The notes under the pieces are model-generated. The model was given only the letters and a program-made list of their open reading frames with translations. It searched no databases and had not been told where the DNA came from. Below, piece by piece: positions 19,236-28,325 of a DNA stretch of 64,000 nt. Source of the DNA: Zoogloea sp016790385 (GTDB lineage Bacteria; Pseudomonadota; Gammaproteobacteria; Burkholderiales; Rhodocyclaceae); NCBI RefSeq assembly GCF_041916735.1, contig NZ_JAYRYY010000010.1. One strand, written 5' to 3'. The translations under genes were made by a program, and so were the position numbers. Each line of letters begins with the position of its first letter. Within the stretch, counting starts at the first letter, position 1.

Positions 19236-19832
19236 TCACAGCACGCGGCGCTCCACCAGCGCCTGGGCGATGGTGCCCGTGTCGGTATGTTCCAGCTCGC
19301 CGCCCACGGGGATGCCCCGGGCAATCCGACTCACCCGCAGGCCGCGGCTGCGCAGAAGCTCGGAGATCATGTGGGCGGTGGCCTCGCCCTCATTGGTGAA
19401 ATTGGTGGCCAGGATCACCTCCTGAACGACACCGTCGCCCGCGCGGGCCATGAATTTTTCCAGGCCCAGCTCCCGCGGGCCTATCCCGTCCAGGGGCGAC
19501 AGCCGCCCCATCAGCACGTAATACAGGCCGTGGTAGCTGTGGGTCTGCTCCAGCATGGCCAGATCGGAAGGCATCTCGACGACGCACAACTGGCTTGCGT
19601 CACGCTGCGGATTGGCGCACCGGCCGCACACCTCCTCCTCGCAAAAGGTATTGCAACGGGAACAATGCCGAAGCACCTCCAGCGCGTGGCCCAGCGCCGT
19701 CGCCAGCCGCGCCGCCCCGCGCTGGTCGCGCTGCAGCAGGTGAAAGGCCATCCGCTGGGCGGATTTCGGCCCCACCCCCGGCAGGCAGCGCAAGGCCTCG
19801 ATCAGGACATCGAGGCTGGAGGGAGAACTCAT
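19236..19832 (-). CDS. recR: Recombination mediator RecR
   Basis: Works with RecF/RecO to load RecA on gapped DNA. The 198-residue product begins MSSPSSLDVLIEALRCLPGVGPKSAQR (helix-hairpin-helix), then a four-Cys zinc finger (CSRCNTFCEEEVCGRC) and a Toprim domain (VVEMPSDLAMLE). It is the last gene of the conserved dnaX-ybaB-recR cluster. Confidence 0.95.
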   Translation of the reverse strand: MSSPSSLDVLIEALRCLPGVGPKSAQRMAFHLLQRDQRGAARLATALGHALEVLRHCSRCNTFCEEEVCGRCANPQRDASQLCVVEMPSDLAMLEQTHSYHGLYYVLMGRLSPLDGIGPRELGLEKFMARAGDGVVQEVILATNFTNEGEATAHMISELLRSRGLRVSRIARGIPVGGELEHTDTGTIAQALVERRVL

Positions 19833-19854
19833 GACGCCGCCCGACCTCCGCGCA

Positions 19855-20178
19855 TCAGAACGGCAGCTTGAAGCCCGGGGGCAGGTTGAGCCCCGAGGTG
19901 AAACCGGCCATCTTCTCCTGGGTGGTGGACTCCACACGGCGCACGGCGTCATTGACGGCGGCGGCGATCAAGTCTTCGAGCATTTCCTTATCGTCCATCA
20001 CCGACGGGTCGATGGTGACGCGACGCACATCGTGCTTGCAGGTCATGGTGATCTTGACCATGCCGGCGCCGGACTGCCCTTCAACCTCGATGGCCCCCAG
20101 ACTGTCCTGCATTTTTTTCATGTTCTCCTGCATTTGCTGGGCCTGTTTCATGAGGCCAGCGATGCCGCCTTTCATCAT
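19855..20178 (-). CDS. ybaB: YbaB/EbfC nucleoid-associated protein
   Basis: A small DNA-binding dimer of 107 residues that coats the nucleoid. It starts MMKGGIAGLMKQAQQMQENMKK, matching the family, and contains the GxGxVxV-like centre GQSGAGMVKITM and the DPS motif (VTIDPSVMDD). It lies between dnaX and recR, 22 bp from each, the classic bacterial arrangement. The in-frame extension to 20238 overlaps dnaX and is not used. Confidence 0.93.
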   Translation of the reverse strand: MMKGGIAGLMKQAQQMQENMKKMQDSLGAIEVEGQSGAGMVKITMTCKHDVRRVTIDPSVMDDKEMLEDLIAAAVNDAVRRVESTTQEKMAGFTSGLNLPPGFKLPF

Positions 20179-20200
20179 GGTGATGCTCTCCGGGTAAAAA

Positions 20201-22165
20201 TTAGAGGGGTTTGACCGACGCCGCTTCCAGCGTCGCATCGAAACGTTCGATCAATTCGCGAACAAAAGGGTCCTGCTCGAGGGAGGCCAGGGCGGCCGCA
20301 TGGCGCACGGCCCGATCCGCCTGATTGCGCTGGGCCGGGGTTTCGGTGGCGATTTCGCCCACCTCGATGCTCACCCGCACCGGGCGCCCGAAGTGGTTCG
20401 ACAAGGCCTCCTGAAGCTTCTCGGCGCCGCTCCGGTTGATCTGCAACAGGTGCCGCTGATCGTTGGCCAGGCGCAGGCGGAAGCAATTGCCGGCCACCTC
20501 CAGCAACTCGCTGTGCTGGGCAAGCTGGAGATTGAAGCCCCCCAGCCCCACCTGATCCTGCAGGGCATGCCAGTCCACTGTTTCGGGCAAGGCCTCTTCG
20601 GTTGTCGCCACCGCCGCCGGTGGCGCTTCGCGCGGCGGCATCGTGGGCGTGGGCTCAACCCGCGCCGGCATGGTGACACGGATGTCCGGCACGACGGGGG
20701 CGGGGCGGGTCAGTGGCAGCGCGTGGGCCTCGGGGGGCAGATCCTCCCAGGGCGGAACACTGCTGCCGTGCTCGGCAGAGAACGCTGAAGCCGCGACAGG
20801 CGGCGGCTCGGGAGGAGCCACAGCCGCGGGGGCGGGCTCGCTTACCTGGGCAGGCGCGGCGACCGGCGCCACCGGCTCGGGTGGCTGCGGGGCCTTCTGG
20901 ACCACGGCGGGCGCGACGGCTGCAAGCGATGGCGCGGCAGCCGACGGCGGTGCCGCAGGCCTGGGCGCAGCGGCAGTCGTGCGGGGCGCAGCAGGCACAG
21001 GGGATACGCGCGGGGCCGCCGGAATGCTACGGGCCTGCCCGTCACCACCGCCGGCCGCCATCACCCCGCCCAGGGCCGCGGGCTGCTCGGGGCGAAACGC
21101 AAACAGCCGCAGCAGCGTCATCGAAAAACCCGTCGCCTCATCCGGCGCCAGGGGCAGCTCGTCCCGGCCATGGATGACGATCTGGTAGGCCAGTTGCAGA
21201 AACTCCGCATCGAAAGACTCGGCATAGGGCGTCAGGCGCGCCGCCTCGAACTCATCGGAGATGGCCGACGGTGCGAGCTGCAACAGGGCAATGCGATGCA
21301 GCAGGCCCGCCAGCGACTGAAGGGCGGAATCGAAAGACAGGCTCCGCGCCTCCATGCCGTCGGCGACCGCCATCAGGGCCTGGATGTCCTTGCCCTGAAG
21401 TGCCTGCAACAGCGCGTAAAGGTGGTCATCGCCCACCGTACCCAGCATGTCCTGCACTGCCTGCTCCTCCACCCGCCCCGCCCCATGGGCAATGGCCTGA
21501 TCGAGCAGCGACAGGGCGTCACGCATCGAGCCGCTGGCAGCCTTGGCGATATGACGCAGGGCGCCGGGTTCGAAGGGCACCGCCTCGGCTTCCAGCAGCC
21601 GGGTCAGGTGGCCCACGATATGCCCCGGCGGCATTTGCTTGAGGTTGAACTGAAGGCAGCGGGACAACACCGTCACCGGAATCTTCTGCGGATCGGTGGT
21701 GGCAATGATGAACTTGACGTGCTCGGGGGGCTCTTCAAGGGTCTTCAACATGGCATTGAAGGCGTGCCCGGTGAGCATGTGCACTTCATCGATCATGTAC
21801 ACCTTGTAGCGGCCCTGCACCGGCGCATACACGGCCTGATCCAGCAGCGCCGCCATGTCGTCCACGCCCCGGTTCGACGCCGCATCCATCTCCACATAGT
21901 CGGGAAACCTGTCGGCATCGATGGCCGTGCAGGCCGAACACTGATTGCAGGGCGTCGCGGTGACGCCGGTTTCGCAATTAAGGGCCTTGGCGAGGATGCG
22001 CGAAATGGTGGTCTTGCCCACCCCCCGCGTACCGGTGAACAGATAGGCATGGTGCAGACGCCCGGTTTGCAGGGCATGGGTGAGCGCGCGCACAACATGC
22101 TCCTGCCCGACGAGCGTCTCGAAACTGCGCGGGCGCCACTTGCGGGCAAGGACTTGATAAGCCAT
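20201..22165 (-). CDS. dnaX: DNA polymerase III subunits gamma/tau
   Basis: Clamp-loader ATPase and replisome organiser, 654 residues. The Walker A motif is GTRGVGKTTISRILAKAL, with the zinc ligands in CNQCSACTAID and the DExx box in MIDEVHMLTGHAFNAMLKTLEEPP. After about residue 370 comes a long Pro/Ala-rich linker and a C-terminal tau domain. No slippery A-rich heptamer was noticed, so gamma formation by frameshift is not evident. First gene of dnaX-ybaB-recR. Confidence 0.94.
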   Translation of the reverse strand: MAYQVLARKWRPRSFETLVGQEHVVRALTHALQTGRLHHAYLFTGTRGVGKTTISRILAKALNCETGVTATPCNQCSACTAIDADRFPDYVEMDAASNRGVDDMAALLDQAVYAPVQGRYKVYMIDEVHMLTGHAFNAMLKTLEEPPEHVKFIIATTDPQKIPVTVLSRCLQFNLKQMPPGHIVGHLTRLLEAEAVPFEPGALRHIAKAASGSMRDALSLLDQAIAHGAGRVEEQAVQDMLGTVGDDHLYALLQALQGKDIQALMAVADGMEARSLSFDSALQSLAGLLHRIALLQLAPSAISDEFEAARLTPYAESFDAEFLQLAYQIVIHGRDELPLAPDEATGFSMTLLRLFAFRPEQPAALGGVMAAGGGDGQARSIPAAPRVSPVPAAPRTTAAAPRPAAPPSAAAPSLAAVAPAVVQKAPQPPEPVAPVAAPAQVSEPAPAAVAPPEPPPVAASAFSAEHGSSVPPWEDLPPEAHALPLTRPAPVVPDIRVTMPARVEPTPTMPPREAPPAAVATTEEALPETVDWHALQDQVGLGGFNLQLAQHSELLEVAGNCFRLRLANDQRHLLQINRSGAEKLQEALSNHFGRPVRVSIEVGEIATETPAQRNQADRAVRHAAALASLEQDPFVRELIERFDATLEAASVKPL

Positions 22166-22224
22166 GGCGGAATTCTAACAGCCCCCACCTGCGCACCGGC
22201 GGACGGAGGACAAGAACGCAGAAC

Positions 22225-22253
22225 GAAAAAAGGGGCGCCAGCCTGGACGCCCC
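22225..22253 (-). terminator. Terminator downstream of the 4.5S RNA gene
   Basis: A GC-rich hairpin (22232-22253, arms GGGGCG and CGCCCC plus inner CCAG/CTGG pairing) is followed on the minus strand by six T residues (22225-22231). It lies about 15 bp past the SRP RNA 3' end. Confidence 0.75.
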
Positions 22254-22267
22254 TGCTTTCTGAATTC

Positions 22268-22376
<109 letters not shown>

Positions 22377-22404
22377 CATTCTAGCAGCTTGGCCGGCGCG
22401 GCGC

Positions 22405-23817
22405 CTATTCCTTTTGCGGCGCACTCGCCGCGAGGGGCAGGGTGATGTCGACTTGCAGCCCACCCCCCTCCCGATTGACCGCACGAATCGTCCCGCCATG
22501 GGCGTCGATGGCACGACGGGCGATGGCAAGCCCCAGGCCGAAGCCGCTCGCCCCACCGGTGTTGCTGCCCCGGTGGAAGGGCTCGAACATCGAGTCCAGC
22601 TCGGCCGCCGGCACCCCCGGGCCGCGATCCGCCACCCGCAGGGTAAAGGCGTCGCCGTCGGCAAACGCGCTGACTTCGACAAAAGTCCCGTCGGCGGTGT
22701 ACTTCACCGCATTGCGGATCACGTTCTCGAAGGCGCGCTGCACAAGCTCGCCCCAGATCATGGCTTCCGCCTCGCCCTGCCCCTCGAAACGCAGCTCACG
22801 GCCGAGGGCGCGGGCCTCAAAGCGGGCATCATCGGCAATCGACGAAGCCAGATCGATCAGATCCACGGGCTCCCGCGGCGTATCGCGCCGATCCGTATCC
22901 AGGCGCGACAGGGTCAGCAACTGGCCCACCAGCTCGTCCAGACGCACCGCCTCACGCTCGATCCGGCTCAAGGTCAGTTCGAGCCTTTCCGGATCCTGAC
23001 GCATCAGGCCGACGGCCGCCTGCACCCGGGCAAGGGGCGAACGCAGTTCGTGGGAAACATCATGGAGCAGACGGCGCTGGGCGCCAACCAGGGTCTGGAG
23101 CTGCTGGGCCATACGGTCAAAATCCTCGGCCAGATCGGCGATCTCATCCCGCCGCCCGCCGAGCAGCGGCCGTACCCGGGCATCGAGGCGCCCCTCGGCC
23201 ACCGCCCCCAGCGCCCAGCGCAGGCTGCGGATCGGCTTGGACAGATACCAGGCCAGGAGGGCACTGAAGAGCACGCTGGCCACCAGCCCCGACACAATGG
23301 GCAGCCACGGGCTGGGCGGTGGGCCGCGCCGGCCGAAAGGTGGCCGCGGCTCGCCGGGCGGGCGGGGAAAGGCCCCTTCGTGGTCCCTCGACTCGGCCGG
23401 AACAAACAGCAGCCACACCCTGCCATGCACATCGGTCACCCGGCGCACGCCGCGACGGGGGTTGTCCGTGTCAGCCCGCTCCCCGGCCTGGGCCAGCGCC
23501 GCCGCATCCACCTCACGCCCCAGCAGCTCCCGCCCGGCCTCGTCCACCGCCAGCAGGCGCGGCGAACGCGCCTCGTTCATATCGGCCAGAAAGCCCCGCA
23601 GAGCCCCCTCGCCGCCCCGCCCGAGCACGGCGGCAGCGGCCTTGACTTCAGACGCAACTCGCGGCCCGCCCGCCAGCAGACGGTCGTCCTCACTCCCCGG
23701 ATGCTCCGCCTCCGCCTGATGAAGCCACCATACCGCCGTCCCGACACCGCCCCCTGCCAGCAGCAGCGCGAGCCAGAATGCAAAGAAGAACTTCCAGAAC
23801 AGGCGCCCCAGTCTCAT
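22405..23817 (-). CDS. Sensor histidine kinase, CpxA/RstB-like
   Basis: Inner-membrane envelope-type sensor of 470 residues. There are two transmembrane segments (about 11-32 and about 170-193) flanking a periplasmic domain of about 135 residues, then a HAMP region, a HisKA domain with the phospho-acceptor in LLHDVSHELRSPLARVQ, and an HATPase domain with N box (NVIRNAVKYT), G1 (DRGPGVP) and G2 (GFGLGLAIA). It overlaps the response regulator gene by 4 bp (ATGA), so the pair is co-translated. The signal is unknown; CpxA-like sensing of envelope stress is inferred from architecture only. Confidence 0.85.
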   Translation of the reverse strand: MRLGRLFWKFFFAFWLALLLAGGGVGTAVWWLHQAEAEHPGSEDDRLLAGGPRVASEVKAAAAVLGRGGEGALRGFLADMNEARSPRLLAVDEAGRELLGREVDAAALAQAGERADTDNPRRGVRRVTDVHGRVWLLFVPAESRDHEGAFPRPPGEPRPPFGRRGPPPSPWLPIVSGLVASVLFSALLAWYLSKPIRSLRWALGAVAEGRLDARVRPLLGGRRDEIADLAEDFDRMAQQLQTLVGAQRRLLHDVSHELRSPLARVQAAVGLMRQDPERLELTLSRIEREAVRLDELVGQLLTLSRLDTDRRDTPREPVDLIDLASSIADDARFEARALGRELRFEGQGEAEAMIWGELVQRAFENVIRNAVKYTADGTFVEVSAFADGDAFTLRVADRGPGVPAAELDSMFEPFHRGSNTGGASGFGLGLAIARRAIDAHGGTIRAVNREGGGLQVDITLPLAASAPQKE

Positions 23818-24506
23818 TCCCGCACCAGCTGGTAGCCCAGCCCCCTCACCGTCTCGATCCAGGGCCGCCCGTCGGTACGCGGCCCCAGCTTGTGGCGGAT
23901 GCTGGAAAGATGGACGTCAATGCTGCGGTCGAACCGGGCAAGGGGGCGGCCAAGCCCCTTCTCGGAGAGTTCCGCCTTGCTGACAACACGGCCGGCGCTG
24001 CGCGCCAGGGTTTCCAGCAGGTTGTACTCGGTGCTGGTGAGCCCCAGTTCAGCGCCATGCCAGTGGATGCGGCGCATGTGGGGCCACATCACCAGCGGCC
24101 CGACGGTCAGCGTGTCACTACCCGACTCCGCCGCGGGCTGCGCGTCCTGGCTGCGCCGCAGGATGGCCCTGATCCGCGCCACCAGCTCCCGCGGAGTGCA
24201 CGGCTTGGGCACGTAGTCATCCGCGCCCAGCTCCAGGCCCACGATGCGGTCCACATCGTCGCCCCTGGCCGTCAGCATCAGCACCGGCACCTGGCTCTGC
24301 CCGCGGATGCGCCGCAGCGCTTCAATGCCCCCAATTCCGGGCATCATGACGTCCAGCACGACAATGCCGTAAGCCCCCGAGAGCGCCGCCCGCACGCCGG
24401 CCTCGCCGTCATGGACCACATCGACGTCGAAGCCTTCCCGCTGGATGTACTCGCGCAGCATCGACGACAGCTCCACGTCGTCGTCCACCAACAGCACCTT
24501 GCCCAT
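23814..24506 (-). CDS. OmpR-family response regulator, CpxR-like
   Basis: A 230-residue transcription factor with a receiver domain (acidic pocket LLVDDDVE, phosphorylated Asp in IVVLDVMMPG, Lys in YVPKPC) and a C-terminal winged helix (LTSTEYNLLETLARSAGRVVSK, RSIDVHLSSIRHKLG, WIETVRGLGYQLV). Partner of the overlapping sensor kinase. It lies 138 bp downstream of tmoT on the same strand but belongs to a different family, so it is probably a separate unit. Confidence 0.88.
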   Translation of the reverse strand: MGKVLLVDDDVELSSMLREYIQREGFDVDVVHDGEAGVRAALSGAYGIVVLDVMMPGIGGIEALRRIRGQSQVPVLMLTARGDDVDRIVGLELGADDYVPKPCTPRELVARIRAILRRSQDAQPAAESGSDTLTVGPLVMWPHMRRIHWHGAELGLTSTEYNLLETLARSAGRVVSKAELSEKGLGRPLARFDRSIDVHLSSIRHKLGPRTDGRPWIETVRGLGYQLVRE

Positions 24507-24644
24507 CGCGCCTTCGCCTCCCGGATATCACGCCCCCCGATGATACGAGAGGCTTCCGGCGCGAACGAGGCTCCCGTCACGGATTAACCGGCCTTTACCT
24601 GCCTTTACGGTCAACACCGCCGGGGCGGCCACATTGCTCAAACC

Positions 24645-25271
24645 TCAGCCCGGGTCAGAGCCGGCCTGAAGGCGCTCCACCATGCGAACGAGGTCCGGCA
24701 GGGTCGTCACCCCCATCTTGTGCATGATGTTGTGGCGATGCACCTTCACCGTCATCTCGGACACGCCAAGTTCGGCCGCCGCCTGCTTGTTGAGGGCGCC
24801 CTTCACCATGAAGGCGATCACCTCGCGCTCCCGCGCGGTGAGCGAGGCATAACGGCGACGGATCTCCCCCACCTCGCTCTCCACCTGCAAGGCGCAGCGG
24901 GCCTGGGCCAGCGCCACGCGGATCGCGGCCAGCAGATCCTCGTCGCGGAAGGGCTTGGCCAGAAACTCCACCGCCCCCTTCTTGATGGCCCGCACCGCCA
25001 TGGGAATGTCCCCATGCCCGGTAATGAAGATGATGGGGATGAGGGCGCCGGAGCTGGCCAGCAGCGCCTGCAATTCCAGCCCGCTCAGGCCGGGCATGCG
25101 CACATCGAGGATCAGGCAGGCCACCCGGGGCTGGCGCGGTGCGGCCAGAAATGCCGCCGCCGAGGGATGGGTTTCCACCTGGAGGCCCACCGATCGGATC
25201 AGGCTGCTCAGGGCCTCCCGCACCGAGAGGTCGTCATCCACCACGTACACCCATTCCTGACTATCCGCCAC
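24645..25271 (-). CDS. tmoT: Toluene-responsive response regulator TmoT/TodT (FixJ type)
   Basis: A 208-residue activator with a receiver domain (phospho-acceptor Asp56 in CLILDVRMPG) and a LuxR-type helix-turn-helix (LTAREREVIAFMVKGALNKQ, LGVSEMTVKVHRHNIMHKMG). Domain order and gene position next to a TodS-like double kinase identify it as the TodT/TmoT/TutB class that activates toluene operons by binding Tod boxes. It is 72 bp downstream of tmoS, and a matching box lies upstream of tmoA. Confidence 0.88.
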   Translation of the reverse strand: MADSQEWVYVVDDDLSVREALSSLIRSVGLQVETHPSAAAFLAAPRQPRVACLILDVRMPGLSGLELQALLASSGALIPIIFITGHGDIPMAVRAIKKGAVEFLAKPFRDEDLLAAIRVALAQARCALQVESEVGEIRRRYASLTAREREVIAFMVKGALNKQAAAELGVSEMTVKVHRHNIMHKMGVTTLPDLVRMVERLQAGSDPG

Positions 25272-25343
25272 ACAGGCCTCCCTTCCCTTGCACCCCGCCG
25301 CTTACGCCCTTGGCGCCCACGGTCACCCGGCCATGGCCAAAGC

Positions 25344-28238
25344 TCAAGCATCGGGAATGGTGAATTTGAAACACGCGCCGGGGGCGCCCTCCCTTTCCAG
25401 CCACAGGCGCCCGCCATGGTTCTCCACAATGCCGCGGCTGATGGCCAGGCCCATGCCCAGGCCATCCGGCTTGGTGGAGAAGAAGGCCTCGAACATCTTC
25501 GACTCGGAGCCCTCGGCAACCCCGGGGCCGCTGTCGCGCACCGTAAAGCACAGCCCCCCCGCCGGATCGGGGGCCACGTCGATCTGTATCAGCCGCTCCC
25601 GCCCCGACTGCTCGCGCATGGCGTCCACCGCGTTGACCACCAGGTTGATGAGCACCTGCTGCAACTGCACCACGTCGGCCACCAGCGGGGGCGGAGGCTG
25701 GGGCAGCCTGACCCCGAGCCGCACGCCGGCCTCGGTCAACATCATTTGCAACATCTGCACGACTTCATCGAGCATCCGCCCCAGGTCCACCGGCGCGCGC
25801 CGAATCCGGCCGGCCCGCAGGAAGCCACGGATGCGGGAGATGACCTCGCCCGCCAGGCTCGCGTCGCGGTTGGCCCGCTGAAGCGCGGCAGCCACCTCGA
25901 CCAGGTTCGGCTCGTCATGGGACAGCCAACGCAGCGCCGCCTGACTGTTGGTGATGACCGCCGCCAGGGGCTGATTGATCTCGTGGGCAATCGAGGCCAC
26001 CAGCTCGCCCATCGCCGTGAAGCGCGCCACCCGGGTCAGCTCCGCGCGGGTCGCCGCCAGGGAGCGCTCGGCCTCCATGCGGGCCGTGATGTCCTCGACG
26101 ATCACCGCCAGCATGGGGCCGGCGTCGTCCATGGCCGGAATGCGCGAGGCGCACACATTGGCCCACAGGTAGGCCCCGCCCTTTGTCTCGTAGCGCTTCT
26201 GCACCGTATAGCTCGGGAAGTCACCATCGAACAGGCCATGCACGTTGCGCTCGGTGAGGCCCCGTTCGGACGGCGCGGTGAGCTCTATCAGCGAGACGCC
26301 CACGATCTCCTCGCGGGCAAAACCCAGCATGCGCTGGAGCGCCGGATTGGCGGACAGGATCTTGCCGTCCCGATCCGCCAGGGCAATCCCCACCGCGGTG
26401 TTCTCGTAGAGCCCCTGCCAGCGGCGGTCGGAAACCTGGAGTGCGGCAAAACTGCGCTGCAATGACTTGCGGCTTGCCACCAGGCCGGCGGTCAGCTCCA
26501 GGATGTCCGAGGCCTGGGAGTTGAGTTCGCGTTGGAGAATGTCCACGGTGCGCTTCACCGTCACCAGGTTGCGCGCCCGCGCCCGCAATTCCCGAGCCGA
26601 GAAGGGCTTGGTGAGGTAGTCCTGCACCAGGTGCTCGAGCAGGTTCTCGCGCAGGGCGTCGTCGGCCCGGGCCGACAGCACCAGCACCGGTACGCGGGGA
26701 AAATCACGCCACTCGCCGAGGGCGCGCACAAAGCGCTCGCCCCCCCAGCGCGGCATCATCAGGTCGGTGATGATGAGATCGGGCGGGTCGGCGATTGCCG
26801 CCTGAAAGGCGGCCTCCCCGTCCTCCCGCAGGATCACGTTGTACTCGTCCGCCAGCACGTCGTAGAGAAACAGGCGCAGATCCGGGTTGTCCTCGGCCAC
26901 CAGCACCTTGGGCTTGCCCGGGTGAAAGACCTCGGCGGCCGGCCGGGGCAGATCCGGCGCCAGGGGAAAGTCCCCCTCGGTCAGACCCGGCATGTCCTTC
27001 CCGCCACCACCGCGCACAAAGGCCCCCTCCGGTGCCCGGGCCGGCAGCTCCACCTGGAACAGGGCGCCGCCCCCAGGCGCATCCATCACCACCACGGTGC
27101 CCCGGTGCAGGTCCACGAACTCCTTCACGATGTTGAGACCCAGGCCGCTGCCACCGGCCCCGGGGTCATCGCCGCCCTGGGTGAAGCGGTCGAAGATGTG
27201 CGCTTTCAAGGCATCGGGCACGCCGGGGCCGGTGTCCTGCACGCCAATCAGCACCCGCCCGCCGGGCACGCTCTCCAACTGACAGGCAATCCGCCCGCCG
27301 GCGGGAGTGAACTTGAAGGCGTTGGAGAGTAGATTGGCCATCACCCGTACAAACTTGGCCCGATCCACCTCCGCATACAGTTCGTCCTCCCCGCGCAGGC
27401 CCAGGCTGATGTGGCGATCTTCCGCCGCGGCCTCGAAGCCCGCCGCGATCTCCCGCACCAGGGCCACCAGGTCGGCATTGACGTAGACCATGGGCATCCG
27501 GTCGGCGTCGATGCGGGCCAGATCGAGCAGGTTGTTTACTTGTTGCAGCAGGCTGCGGGCGTTGCGCTGGATGGCGGCAAGGCGGAAGCGTTCCCGCTCC
27601 CCCAGCCCCGTCCCGTCCTTGATGAGCTGGTCCACCGGCCCGAGGATCAGGGCCAGGGGCGTGCGCAGTTCGTGACTGACATTGGCAAAGAAGCGGGTCT
27701 TGTAGCCGTCCAGCTCCTTCAGGCGTTCGAGGGCGCCTTGCAGCTCGCTGTTCTTGCGTGACAGCTCGGCATTGCCGGCTATCTTCTCGGTGATGTTGCG
27801 CCCCTCGGGCAAAAGAAAGGCCACCTCGCCCTCGTCGTCGAGGATGGGCGTGAGAGAGAAATCAATGACGATGGTGCGGCTGCCCTTGAGGTCACCGAAG
27901 ACTTCGAAGTCGCAGCGGACAAACCGGCCGGTGCGGGCCGTGGCGATCATCTCCCGCACCCGTTGGCGCACCTCTTCTGACACCTCCCACCAGCGCGCCT
28001 CCCAGAAGGGCCGGCCGATCACATCCTCCAGGCCGACACCCGCCCCGTCGAGGGCCGCCTGGTTGATCTCCAGCACCGTCCCGTCCAGGTCCAGCAAACC
28101 CAGAAACTGGTACATGGAGTCCAGGATGATCCGCGCCATCTTCTGCCGCCGCACATCCCGTGCGTCCCCGGCCTCGATCACCACCCCGCGCACCGAGGTA
28201 CGGCGTGCCACCCTGCAGATATCGTCGTCGGGAATCAT
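25344..28238 (-). CDS. tmoS: Hybrid double-kinase toluene sensor TmoS/TodS
   Basis: A soluble 964-residue sensor with the TodS order: PAS-1 (ligand sensor), HisKA/HATPase-1 (His189), receiver (Asp492), PAS-2, HisKA/HATPase-2 (His752). These positions sit within eight residues of TodS His190, Asp500 and His760, supporting an intramolecular phosphorelay to TmoT. No transmembrane segment is seen. The ATG at 28238 is chosen because it has a GAGGA ribosome binding site; the more upstream ATG at 28280 lies inside the arm of a perfect hairpin. PAS-1 probably binds aromatics such as toluene or benzene directly. Confidence 0.9.
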   Translation of the reverse strand: MIPDDDICRVARRTSVRGVVIEAGDARDVRRQKMARIILDSMYQFLGLLDLDGTVLEINQAALDGAGVGLEDVIGRPFWEARWWEVSEEVRQRVREMIATARTGRFVRCDFEVFGDLKGSRTIVIDFSLTPILDDEGEVAFLLPEGRNITEKIAGNAELSRKNSELQGALERLKELDGYKTRFFANVSHELRTPLALILGPVDQLIKDGTGLGERERFRLAAIQRNARSLLQQVNNLLDLARIDADRMPMVYVNADLVALVREIAAGFEAAAEDRHISLGLRGEDELYAEVDRAKFVRVMANLLSNAFKFTPAGGRIACQLESVPGGRVLIGVQDTGPGVPDALKAHIFDRFTQGGDDPGAGGSGLGLNIVKEFVDLHRGTVVVMDAPGGGALFQVELPARAPEGAFVRGGGGKDMPGLTEGDFPLAPDLPRPAAEVFHPGKPKVLVAEDNPDLRLFLYDVLADEYNVILREDGEAAFQAAIADPPDLIITDLMMPRWGGERFVRALGEWRDFPRVPVLVLSARADDALRENLLEHLVQDYLTKPFSARELRARARNLVTVKRTVDILQRELNSQASDILELTAGLVASRKSLQRSFAALQVSDRRWQGLYENTAVGIALADRDGKILSANPALQRMLGFAREEIVGVSLIELTAPSERGLTERNVHGLFDGDFPSYTVQKRYETKGGAYLWANVCASRIPAMDDAGPMLAVIVEDITARMEAERSLAATRAELTRVARFTAMGELVASIAHEINQPLAAVITNSQAALRWLSHDEPNLVEVAAALQRANRDASLAGEVISRIRGFLRAGRIRRAPVDLGRMLDEVVQMLQMMLTEAGVRLGVRLPQPPPPLVADVVQLQQVLINLVVNAVDAMREQSGRERLIQIDVAPDPAGGLCFTVRDSGPGVAEGSESKMFEAFFSTKPDGLGMGLAISRGIVENHGGRLWLEREGAPGACFKFTIPDA

Positions 28239-28268
28239 CGCTTTCACTTCCTCACCCCGGAACACGCG

Positions 28269-28307
28269 CGCCAGCCCCATGCACAGACTGTGTGCATGGG
28301 GCTGGCG
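28269..28307. promoter_or_regulatory. Perfect 17-bp inverted repeat before tmoS
   Basis: Arms CGCCAGCCCCATGCACA (28269-28285) and TGTGCATGGGGCTGGCG (28291-28307) surround a 5-nt loop. The hairpin lies between the porin stop codon (28326) and the tmoS start (28238). It lacks a T-tract, so it more likely attenuates or stabilises mRNA between catabolic genes and regulators than fully terminates. Confidence 0.7.
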
Positions 28308-28325
28308 AGGTACAAGGATGCGCGC

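Noticed and set aside
28239..28280. Upstream start codon for TmoS
   Set aside because: It falls in a perfect hairpin arm, and a good ribosome binding site precedes the ATG at 28238.
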